Part shown: positions 42,401-50,917 of the stretch, in pieces
Numbering within the stretch: the stretch's first letter is position 1
Layout of the letters: every line of letters begins with the position of its first letter
DNA from: DASQMT01 sp963835735
Lineage (GTDB): Bacteria; Actinomycetota; Thermoleophilia; Solirubrobacterales; Solirubrobacteraceae
NCBI GenBank assembly: GCA_963835735.1
Contig: CAWIGP010000009.1
Coordinates: forward strand, 248,001-312,000
Length of the DNA: 64,000 nucleotides
Direction of reading: 5' to 3'
The notes under the pieces: generated by a model
What the model saw: only the letters and a program-made list of their open reading frames with translations
Told to the model about the DNA's origin: nothing
The model's database searches: none
Made by a program: the position numbers and the translations under genes

Positions 42401-42939
42401 GCGTTCGGGTCCTCGGGCGCCTCCGGCAGCTGCTCCGCGTCGTCGACGGCGACCGCGCCGTCGTCCTCCCAGTCCTGCGGCTCCTCCGGCTCGTCCTCGT
42501 CGTCCTCCTCCTCCTCGCCGGGGATGCCGGCCGAAGCGAGCGGCGCCGGCTCCGACGCTGCGCGCCCGTTCGAGGAGCCGCCGTTGGCGGACTCTGCCAG
42601 CAGCGCAGTGAGCGTGCCCGACAGCGCGTCGACCTGATGCGCGGAGAGGACGGTCCCGTCGACCAGCTTGGGCTCGTCAAGGCTGAGCAGCCGGTCCAAC
42701 CCGAGCAGCAGCGACCAGCGCTGGCGCCAGGCGACCGACGGCACCTTCGCGCCCTCGTCCAGCTCCGCCAGCGCCGCGTCGAAGGCCCGCCGCCGCGCGG
42801 TCCCGGGCGCGAGCTGGACCGCGGCGTCCTCCCCGTCGAGCACGAAAGGCTCACGGGTGAACGCCGCCGTGCGCTCGATGGCGTCGGCGGAGGGGATGAC
42901 AGGCGCGGCCTCGACGGCCACTGACGTGGATTCGGCCAT
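39497..42939 (-). CDS. Superfamily II helicase with histone-H1-like repeat tail, one frameshift
   Basis: About 1147 residues after correction. Residues 1-180 are of unknown fold with an acidic stretch GEEEEDDEDEPEEPQDWEDD (141-160). Helicase motifs: Walker A HATGAGKT (188-195), DEAH (276-279), MTATG (301-305) and QRVGRVTRR. The tail (about 870 on) alternates DEAPKPA-type and RRRSTAK-type units like histone H1. Start ATG 42939. The frame breaks at 40448-40449: a second copy of a 48-bp repeat has GG where the first has GGG, i.e. one base is missing. Role inferred: DNA repair or nucleoid-bound helicase. Best ResIII/DEAD-type match; no nuclease domain seen. Confidence 0.85.
39846..39965. repeat. 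In-gene tandem 24-bp repeats coding DEAPKPAA-type units
   Basis: Five consecutive copies of a 24-bp unit (GGCGCCTCGTCCGCCGCCGG plus 4 variable bases) encode ADEAPKPA/ADEAPTPA on the minus strand. This is coding repeat expansion in the helicase tail, not a CRISPR array. Confidence 0.75.
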
Positions 42940-43111
42940 ACGGCTCGTGATTTGACAGGTGAGGGGAACCGCGACCAGCTGCTGCGCGACTCCGCGAATC
43001 CGCGGCCCGAGATCCGAGGCCTGGTCAACGGGGAACCCGGGAGGCCTCGAGGATCGGTCACCGCGAGTCACTCAATTGAAGCAGACCGCGCGGAGGAATC
43101 CATCCCAGGGC

Positions 43112-43117
43112 TACCGT
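43112..43117 (+). promoter_or_regulatory. Putative -10 box of the TlpA-like gene
   Basis: TACCGT ends 7 nt before the GTG at 43125, with no ribosome-binding site. Confidence 0.4.
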
Positions 43118-43124
43118 ATGGGGC

Positions 43125-43715
43125 GTGAAGCGCGCCCTGCCCTGGATCGTCGGCGTTCTCATCCTGACCGGCGTGCTGGTCGTCGGCCTGTCGCAGGCGG
43201 GCGACAAGAGCGATCAGCCGGTCGCTTCCGAGGAGCCGTTCGACCTCCAGGCTGCACAGCGCGAACTGGCGGGCGCGCCGGCCCCGCTCGCGGCGCTGCA
43301 CGAGCAGGCGAGCGACCTGCTGGGCGGTGGAGTGCCCGCGTTCGAGAAGCGTCTCGCGCAGCTCGAGGGCCATCCGGTCGTGATCAACAAGTGGGCTTCG
43401 TGGTGCAACCCGTGCCGCGCGGAGTTCCCCGCGTTCCAGCAGCTCGCGACCGAGCGCGGGAAGGAGGTCGCGTTCCTCGGGTTGAACGCCGGCGACTCGA
43501 CCGACCCGGCGCGCAAGTTCCTCTCCGAGTACCCCGTGCCGTTCCCCTCCTACGAGGACCCCGACGAGAAGATCGCACGCGAGGTCAAGGCGCCGGCGAA
43601 CTACCCGATCACGCTGTTCGTGGACTCGCGCGGGAAGACCGTGTTCATCCACCAGGGCGGCTACACCTCGAAGGACCAACTGGCCGCCGACGTGGACCGC
43701 TACCTGGGGACATGA
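43125..43715 (+). CDS. TlpA-like membrane-anchored thioredoxin
   Basis: 196 residues. One N-terminal transmembrane/signal helix (about 6-23), an extracytoplasmic linker, then a thioredoxin fold with redox site KWASWCNPCRAEFPAFQQLA (about residues 89-108) and cis-Pro region NYPITLFVDSRG. TlpA/ResA-type proteins reduce apocytochrome c or other exported proteins. This suits the ccm genes 11 kb away, but the link is inference. GTG start. Stop overlaps the galT-like ATG (ATGA). Confidence 0.9.
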   Translation: MKRALPWIVGVLILTGVLVVGLSQAGDKSDQPVASEEPFDLQAAQRELAGAPAPLAALHEQASDLLGGGVPAFEKRLAQLEGHPVVINKWASWCNPCRAEFPAFQQLATERGKEVAFLGLNAGDSTDPARKFLSEYPVPFPSYEDPDEKIAREVKAPANYPITLFVDSRGKTVFIHQGGYTSKDQLAADVDRYLGT

Positions 43716-44692
43716 GCCAGGTCCGCGTCGATCCCCTCACCGGTCTGAAGGTGATCATCGCCGCGGCCCGCGCCGGTCGCCCCGGCGGGCAATTCGACCT
43801 CCAGGGGGACGCGCCGATCGACACGGAACGCGACCCGTTCCTCCCCGGCCACGAGGACCGCACGCCGCCCGAGCTGTACGCGGTCCGACCGAACGGCGGC
43901 GGACCCGACACGCCGGGCTGGAGCGTGCGCGTGGTGCCGAACCTCTACCCCGCGCTGACGCTCGCCGGCGAGGAGCCCGAGGCAGAGGCCGAGCCCGACC
44001 TGTTCACCGCGCAGCGCGCGACCGGCGCGCACGAGGTGATCGTCAACGCGCCCGACGCGGTCAACTCGCTGGCCGACCTGGAGCCCGCGCAGGTGGTCGA
44101 GGCGATGGAGGTGTGGCGCGACCGGATGCGCGCGCACGCCGACGCGGCGTGCCTGCACGTGCTCGTGAACGAAGGACGGGACGGCGGCGCGTCGCTCCCG
44201 CACACGCACGCGCAGCTCTACGCGCTCGACTTCGTCCCCGCCGCCGTCGCGCGCGAGCGCGAGCGCTTCGGCGCCTACGCGACGCGCACGATGGGCGGCA
44301 ACCTGCTCGCCGACCTCGTGCAGGCCGAGGTGCGCCGGCGCGAGCGCGTCGTCGCCATCGACGAGGAGGCGGTGCTGCTCGCGCCATATGCGTCGCGCCT
44401 GCCGTTCCAGCTGATGATCGCGCCGCGCCGGCCGCGCGCCCGGTTCGAGGACGACGGCCCGCTCGGCGCGCATCTCGTGCACGACGCGCTGCTGCGCCTG
44501 CGCCGCCGGCTCGGCGCGATGCCGCCGCTGAACATGTGGGTGCGGACCGCGCCGCGCGGCGCCGAGCAGTTCTGCTGGCGGATCGACATCCTGCCCCGCC
44601 TGGTGCAGCTCGCCGGGCTCGAGCTGGGCACCGGAGTGCACCTGTGCGTCGTCGCGCCCGAGCAGGCGGCGGCAGAGCTGCGCGACCACTGA
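43712..44692 (+). CDS. Galactose-1-phosphate uridylyltransferase-like protein (HIT superfamily)
   Basis: 326 residues. N-terminal DPLTGLKVIIAAARAGRPGG and the region VRVVPNLYPAL match the GalT family, and the active site reads LPHTHAQLYALDFVP (HxHxQ, with Thr where GalT has Pro). The second domain carries LPFQLMIAPRRPRARF. It transfers UMP between hexose-1-phosphates, or may act on another nucleotide sugar such as ADP-glucose phosphorylase in some relatives. Upstream overlap with tlpA and TGATG overlap with dtd indicate one transcript. Confidence 0.85.
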   Translation: MSQVRVDPLTGLKVIIAAARAGRPGGQFDLQGDAPIDTERDPFLPGHEDRTPPELYAVRPNGGGPDTPGWSVRVVPNLYPALTLAGEEPEAEAEPDLFTAQRATGAHEVIVNAPDAVNSLADLEPAQVVEAMEVWRDRMRAHADAACLHVLVNEGRDGGASLPHTHAQLYALDFVPAAVARERERFGAYATRTMGGNLLADLVQAEVRRRERVVAIDEEAVLLAPYASRLPFQLMIAPRRPRARFEDDGPLGAHLVHDALLRLRRRLGAMPPLNMWVRTAPRGAEQFCWRIDILPRLVQLAGLELGTGVHLCVVAPEQAAAELRDH

Positions 44693-45108
44693 TGCGCGCG
44701 CTCGTGCAGCGGGTCAGCCGCGCTTCGGTCAGCGTCGGCGGGGAGCGCGTGGCCGCGATCGGCGAAGGGTTGCTCGTTCTGCTCGGCGTGACGCACGACG
44801 ACGGACCCGAGCAGGCCGATCGCCTCGCCGACAAGGTACGTGCGCTGCGTGTGTTCGCCGATGCCGACGGGCGCATGAACGAGCCGCTCGGAGATCGCGC
44901 GGTGCTGTGCGTCTCGCAGTTCACGCTGTACGGCGACGCGACCCGCGGCAACCGCCCGTCGTACGTCGCGGCGGCGCGTCCCGAGCACGCCGAGCCGCTG
45001 TACGAGCGCTTCTGCGACCGGCTGGGCGCCGTCCGCGGCGTGTTCGGCGCGCTGATGGCCGTCGAGTTGGTCAACGACGGCCCGGTGACGCTCCTGCTGG
45101 AGTTGTGA
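44692..45108 (+). CDS. dtd: D-aminoacyl-tRNA deacylase
   Basis: 138 residues. Hydrolyses D-aminoacyl-tRNAs (and Gly-tRNA-Ala). Motifs: MRALVQRVSRASVSVGGE at the start, catalytic VSQFTLYGD and the Gly-cis-Pro loop in ELVNDGPVTLLLEL at the end. Start ATG in the galT-like stop (TGATG). Normal full length. Confidence 0.94.
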   Translation: MRALVQRVSRASVSVGGERVAAIGEGLLVLLGVTHDDGPEQADRLADKVRALRVFADADGRMNEPLGDRAVLCVSQFTLYGDATRGNRPSYVAAARPEHAEPLYERFCDRLGAVRGVFGALMAVELVNDGPVTLLLEL

Positions 45109-45109
45109 G

Positions 45110-45115
45110 TAGGGT
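45110..45115 (+). promoter_or_regulatory. Putative -10 box of the 45125 gene
   Basis: TAGGGT ends 9 nt before the ATG at 45125 and begins right after the dtd stop; no ribosome-binding site is visible. Confidence 0.4.
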
Positions 45116-45124
45116 TCCGCGCCG

Positions 45125-45760
45125 ATGCCGCCCGTCGAACGCTTCGTCTGCCGCTTCGCCGCCGAGCCGCCCCAGGAGGGATTGGCGCATGGCGCCTGGG
45201 CGGAGACGCTGCAGGCCGAGTTCCTCGCCGCCTGCCTGCGGATCGATGCCGAGGGCCAGGACCTCGGCGAGACGCGCGAGCTGCGCTGGTTCCCCGACCG
45301 CACGTGGAACGGCCGCACCTACGTGCCGGTCACCACGCGCACGACGACCGACCTCGAGCTGTTCGGCTTCGTCTCGTTCGTCCCCGGAGACTCCGAGCCG
45401 GCCGACTTCAAGGCGAGCGCCGACTTCACAGAGGAGACCGCCGAGCGCAATCCGGACTGGCGGATCGACATCAACGAGGAGGTCGTCGGCACCTGGCGCG
45501 GCGAGGGCGGCCGCAGCGCCGACATGACGCTCGTCTGGGGCGTCCCGCTGCTGTCCCGCGCGCGCATGGCGACCGCCGAGCTGGCGGGCCTGGCGGTCGA
45601 CCAGTGCGCGCTCGTCGAGGACCGCTTCACGCTGCTCGCCCCCGACGCATATCGCTCCGACTACCTCGACGTCAAGCTGTGGGACGCCGACGGCCGCGAG
45701 CTCGCCTCCGAGTCGCTCTACGTCGAGGACGACGAGGAGGACGAGGAGGCGCCGGAGTAG
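45125..45760 (+). CDS. Unrecognised conserved-looking soluble protein
   Basis: 211 residues. No signal peptide or membrane helix. It is rich in Trp/Phe/acidic residues (RWFPDRTWNGRTYVPVTTRT, FGFVSFVPGD, MTLVWGVPLLSRARM) and ends in a very acidic tail DDEEDEEAPE. No family recognised; the beta-rich pattern suggests a binding domain. The last 43 bp overlap the convergent clpP gene. Codon use is like its neighbours, so it looks native. Confidence 0.72.
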   Translation: MPPVERFVCRFAAEPPQEGLAHGAWAETLQAEFLAACLRIDAEGQDLGETRELRWFPDRTWNGRTYVPVTTRTTTDLELFGFVSFVPGDSEPADFKASADFTEETAERNPDWRIDINEEVVGTWRGEGGRSADMTLVWGVPLLSRARMATAELAGLAVDQCALVEDRFTLLAPDAYRSDYLDVKLWDADGRELASESLYVEDDEEDEEAPE

Positions 45761-46350
45761 CCGTTGCCGTTGCGGTCGGCGTGGACGTGGTCGATCAGGC
45801 CATAGTCGACCGCCTCCTCGGGCGAGAAGAACCGGTCGCGCTCCATGTCGCGGCGCAGCTCCTCGACGGGGCGGCCGGTGTGCTCGGCGTAGATCTCCTC
45901 GACCCGGCCGCGCAGGAACGCCGACTCGCGGGCGTGGATCTCGATGTCGGTCGTCTGGCCCTGGAACCCGCCGCTCGGCTGGTGGATGAGGATGCGCGAG
46001 TTCGGCAGCGCCTGTCGCTTGCCGGGCGCGCCGCCGGCCAGGATCAGCGAGCCCATCGACATCGCGATCCCGCAGCAGATCGTGCGCACGTCGGGCTTGA
46101 TGAACCGCATCGTGTCGTAGATCGACAGCCCTGAGTAGACGACCCCGCCCGGGCAGTTGATGTAGAGCTGGATCTCCTTCTCGGGATCGTCGGCCTCGAG
46201 GTGCAAGAGCTGCGCGTTGACGAGGTTCGCGATCTCGTCGTTGATCTCGGTGCCGAGGAACACGACGCGCTCGTTGAGCAGCCTCGAGTAGATGTCGAAC
46301 GAGCGCTCTCCGCGCGCGTCCTGCTGGATGACGTAGGGGATGACCGGCAC
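45718..46350 (-). CDS. clpP: ATP-dependent Clp protease proteolytic subunit
   Basis: 210 residues. Ser-protease ring subunit working with ClpX/ClpC: IPYVIQQDARGERSFDIYSR at the N-terminus, catalytic Ser in GIAMSMGSLILAGG, His in SRILIHQPSGG and Asp in DRFFSPEEAVDYGLID. GTG at 46350 is preceded by GGAGG at 7 nt, the strongest ribosome-binding site in this part. The C-terminal poly-Ser tail is odd and overlaps the neighbour gene. The divergent spacer holds GTTGC operators. Confidence 0.94.
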   Translation of the reverse strand: MPVIPYVIQQDARGERSFDIYSRLLNERVVFLGTEINDEIANLVNAQLLHLEADDPEKEIQLYINCPGGVVYSGLSIYDTMRFIKPDVRTICCGIAMSMGSLILAGGAPGKRQALPNSRILIHQPSGGFQGQTTDIEIHARESAFLRGRVEEIYAEHTGRPVEELRRDMERDRFFSPEEAVDYGLIDHVHADRNGNGYSGASSSSSSSST

Positions 46351-46361
46351 TGGTGACCTCC

Positions 46362-46415
46362 GTTGCTGCAACCGTTGGGTTGCACATGGTAGCCTATGCG
46401 CAACCACCAAGTTGC
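46362..46415. promoter_or_regulatory. Cluster of five GTTGC/GCAAC half-sites between clpP and the SRPBCC-ArsR pair
   Basis: Half-sites at 46362-46366, 46368-46372, 46379-46383, 46400-46404 and 46411-46415 form inverted repeats, one of them perfect: GCAACC-GTTG-GGTTGC (46368-46383). They flank a TAGCCT box at 46390-46395. This arrangement is expected for an ArsR-family repressor, and an ArsR gene lies downstream. Binding not shown. Confidence 0.55.
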
Positions 46416-46425
46416 AGGAGGCGCC

Positions 46426-46833
46426 GTGTCCACCGTCCATCGAGAGATCGTCTTGCCCGTCGAGCGCGAGCGTGCCTGGGCGCTGCTGACCGAGCCCGCC
46501 GAGCTGCGCGAGTGGCTCGCCGACGAGGTCGAGCTCGAGCCCGAGGAGGGCGCGCCGGTGCGCGCGACGTGGACCGCGACGGGCGAGGAGCGCGAGGGCG
46601 TGGTCGAGGAGGTCGAGGACCGCCGCCGCCTGCGCTTCCGCTGGGACGATGACGCCACCGGGATCCCGTCGCGCGTGGAATGGACGCTCGACGACGCGCC
46701 CGGCGGCACCCGCGTGATCGTCGAGGAGCGTCCGCTCGTCCCGCTGGTCGTGCAAGGCATCCCGGTCCATTGGCGCCCGCGCGCGACCGCGACGATGGCG
46801 CTCGCGCACGCCGCGGCGCTCGCCTACGCGTAG
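46426..46833 (+). CDS. SRPBCC-domain protein (Aha1/START-like)
   Basis: 135 residues. START/AHSA1-like fold: STVHREIVLPVERERAWALL at the start, then EWLADEVELEPEEGAPVRAT and the closing EERPLVPLVVQGIPVHW. In actinobacteria such proteins are commonly encoded with an ArsR regulator; they bind small hydrophobic ligands. AGGAGG lies before the GTG at 46426, deciding that start over an upstream ATG. The ArsR gene follows after 7 bp. Confidence 0.88.
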   Translation: MSTVHREIVLPVERERAWALLTEPAELREWLADEVELEPEEGAPVRATWTATGEEREGVVEEVEDRRRLRFRWDDDATGIPSRVEWTLDDAPGGTRVIVEERPLVPLVVQGIPVHWRPRATATMALAHAAALAYA

Positions 46834-46840
46834 GAGCCGG

Positions 46841-47191
46841 ATGGCGACGACGACGCACGAGTTCGGCGCGCCGCCGGACGGCCACGTCGACGCGATCTTC
46901 GCCGCGCTCGCGGACCCGACGCGGCGCGAGGTGATCGGCCGGCTGGCGCGCGAGCCCGCCAGCGCGTCGCGGCTCGCGCTCGAGCTGCCGGTCACGCGCC
47001 AGGCGGTCGCGAAGCACCTCGCCGCGCTCGACCGCGCCGGGCTCGTGGCGTCGCGCCGTGAGGGCCGCGAGCTGCGCTACGCCTTGAACCCGGAGCCGAT
47101 GGGCGAGGCGATGGCGTGGATGGCGTCGGTCGGCGCGCGCTGGGACGAGCGGCTGGCGCGGCTGGCGCGCCGGGCTTCCGCCTCGTCTTGA
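46841..47191 (+). CDS. ArsR-family transcriptional regulator
   Basis: 116 residues. Winged helix-turn-helix: IFAALADPTRREVIGRLARE, recognition helix PVTRQAVAKHLAALDRAGLV and wing VASRREGRELRYAL. It has no Cys, so it does not sense metals through thiols. It is the usual partner of the SRPBCC protein upstream and the likely ligand of the GTTGC operators at 46362-46415, i.e. probably autoregulatory and possibly also acting on clpP (inference). Confidence 0.9.
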   Translation: MATTTHEFGAPPDGHVDAIFAALADPTRREVIGRLAREPASASRLALELPVTRQAVAKHLAALDRAGLVASRREGRELRYALNPEPMGEAMAWMASVGARWDERLARLARRASASS

Positions 47192-47222
47192 CGGCGCGCT
47201 CGCCGTTGTTCGCAGCGTCGGA

Positions 47223-47389
47223 GAACTGCGGGCATAGAGAGGGAGGGCCCGGATTGCGGATGGGCTCACTCGGGGCGCCCTACGACGCCGAACGTCGGTG
47301 AGCATCCCGTATAGGCCCGGCTCACCGACGTTCGGCGCCGGCGGGCGAGCGGACCCGGCCGATCCCGCTCCCGTCAATGCCCGCAGTTC
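47223..47389. repeat. Palindromic intergenic element with terminal inverted repeats (copy 2)
   Basis: Ends match: left 47223-47253 (GAACTGCGGGCATAGA...CCCGGAT) and reverse complement of 47362-47389 (GAACTGCGGGCATTGA...CGGGAT). It fills the 216-bp gap between convergent arsR and PAAR genes and contains a perfect 18-bp inverted repeat at 47286-47303/47320-47337. No ORF. Confidence 0.65.
47286..47337. repeat. Perfect 18-bp inverted repeat inside element copy 2
   Basis: Left arm 47286-47303 (CGCCGAACGTCGGTGAGC) and right arm 47320-47337 are exact reverse complements, with a 16-bp loop. It could form a cruciform, or a hairpin ending both convergent transcripts. Confidence 0.7.
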
Positions 47390-47407
47390 GCGAGTCTGCC
47401 GAAGCGC

Positions 47408-47695
47408 CTAGTTGATCATCACCGTCGGCGCGCCGACGACGATCGCGCCGCCATGGGCCGTCATGTCGCCCAGCCGCGCCGCGGGCGAGCCGCCGATGAA
47501 CACCTTCGTCGAGCCCATCGCGATCATGTCCGGCGGACCGACGCAGGTGCACATGTCCCCCACCCGCGCCGCGGGCATCCCGGCGATCAGGACGGTCGGC
47601 GCGCCCGGCGGCAGGATCGGCCCGCCGACGTGCGGCTTGGGGCCGTCGGACAGCGGGCACGTGTGCATGTCTCCGACGCGGGCGGCTGGTGGCAT
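47408..47695 (-). CDS. PAAR-domain protein
   Basis: 95 residues made of three PAAR-type repeats (PAARVGDMHTC, PAARVGDMCTC, PAARLGDMTAHGG), each ending with a hydrophobic strand. PAAR proteins cap the spike of type VI secretion systems or extracellular contractile injection systems and bind a zinc at the tip. No VgrG, sheath or effector gene is near, and this is a Gram-positive-type genome, so it is an orphan. It lies 33 bp after the oppF-like stop on the same strand and may be read with that operon. Confidence 0.88.
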   Translation of the reverse strand: MPPAARVGDMHTCPLSDGPKPHVGGPILPPGAPTVLIAGMPAARVGDMCTCVGPPDMIAMGSTKVFIGGSPAARLGDMTAHGGAIVVGAPTVMIN

Positions 47696-47728
47696 CCGGG
47701 CGATTGTCCCGAACCCCGCCCGCGCAGG

Positions 47729-49859
<2,131 letters not shown>

Positions 49860-49861
49860 CG

Positions 49862-50827
49862 CTAGTACCGGACCCGCGGGTCGAGGAATGCGTAGAGGAT
49901 GTCCACGATCAGGTTCATGATGATGATGAAGAACGCGCCGAACAGCACGGTGCCCTGGACGATCGGCAGGTCGCCGCGGTTGATCGCATCGAACGCGAGC
50001 CGCCCGACGCCCGGGATGTTGAAGACGGACTCCGTCAGGATGGCACCGCCCAGAAGGATGCCGATGTCGAGGCCGAGCACGGTGACCACGGGCGTGATCG
50101 CCGAGCGCACCCCGTGCTTGAGCACGATCGAGCGCTCGCGCAGGCCCTTGGCGCGCGCCGTGCGTATGTAGTCCTCGTTCAGGACGTCCAGCAGCGAGCC
50201 GCGCAGCAGCCGCGCGTACACCGCGGCGAACGCCGTCGCGAGCACGAACCACGGCAGGATCAGCGACTGGAACCACTTCAGTGGATCCTCGGAGAACGGC
50301 ACGTACGAGCCCTGGCCGCCGACGAAGCCCAACCCGAATACGCCGAAGTCCGGCGCGAACAGGTACAGCGCGACGAGGCCGAGCCAGTAGACAGGGGCCG
50401 AGATCGCGACCAGTGAGAGCCCGATCGCGAGCCGGTCGAAGACGGTGCGGTGCCGGACCGCGGAGATGATGCCGATCGTCAGGCCGAAGAACAGCCAGAT
50501 GACGACCCCGCCGATCGTGAGCGAGATCGTGGCGGGCAGGTTCTGGCGGATCTGGTCGAGCACGTCGACGTTGGAGACGTAGCTGCGTCCGAAGTCCTGG
50601 TGCGCAAACACGTCCCAGATGTAGGAGCCGAACTGCTCGTACTTCGGGCGGTCGAGCCCCAGCTCGCTGCGGATGGTCTCGATCACCTCGGGCGTCGGCT
50701 GGCGGCCGGCGCGCAGCGCGGCGGGATCCGTCGACGGGAAGACGTTGAAGACGATGAACGTGACGGCGCTGACGAGGACCAGCAGTAGCACCATCATGGC
50801 CAGGCGTCGCGCGATGTAGCGGCCCAT
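49862..50827 (-). CDS. Oligopeptide ABC transporter permease (OppB/DppB-like)
   Basis: 321 residues, six transmembrane helices. MGRYIARRLAMMVLLLVLVS at the start, LGLDRPKYEQFGSYIWDVF, and the coupling EAA loop RTARAKGLRERSIVLKHGVR that contacts the ATPases. Intact. It is separated from the binding-protein gene by 90 bp that hold a 14-bp hairpin, and overlaps nearly directly with the ATPase gene downstream. Confidence 0.93.
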   Translation of the reverse strand: MGRYIARRLAMMVLLLVLVSAVTFIVFNVFPSTDPAALRAGRQPTPEVIETIRSELGLDRPKYEQFGSYIWDVFAHQDFGRSYVSNVDVLDQIRQNLPATISLTIGGVVIWLFFGLTIGIISAVRHRTVFDRLAIGLSLVAISAPVYWLGLVALYLFAPDFGVFGLGFVGGQGSYVPFSEDPLKWFQSLILPWFVLATAFAAVYARLLRGSLLDVLNEDYIRTARAKGLRERSIVLKHGVRSAITPVVTVLGLDIGILLGGAILTESVFNIPGVGRLAFDAINRGDLPIVQGTVLFGAFFIIIMNLIVDILYAFLDPRVRY

Positions 50828-50860
50828 GTCGTAGTTCGGGGTGTGGAGGAGTGAGTGCCG

Positions 50861-50892
50861 GGCCGGCCCGCCGCGCGAGCGGCGGGCCGGCC
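50861..50892. repeat. Very stable hairpin between the binding-protein and permease genes
   Basis: A perfect 14-bp GC stem (50861-50874 with 50879-50892) around the tetraloop GCGA (plus strand). It lies in the opp operon between the substrate-binding protein and the permease. Such intra-operon hairpins often protect the upstream binding-protein mRNA and lower expression downstream. Confidence 0.6.
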
Positions 50893-50917
50893 GGCTGATG
50901 GTTCAGAACGGGACCGC

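Noticed and set aside
42940..43124. 185-bp gap between helicase and TlpA gene
   Set aside because: Contains TTGACA at 42953-42958 on the plus strand but no -10 at the right distance. Only the TACCGT box at 43112 was kept. No RNA or ORF found.
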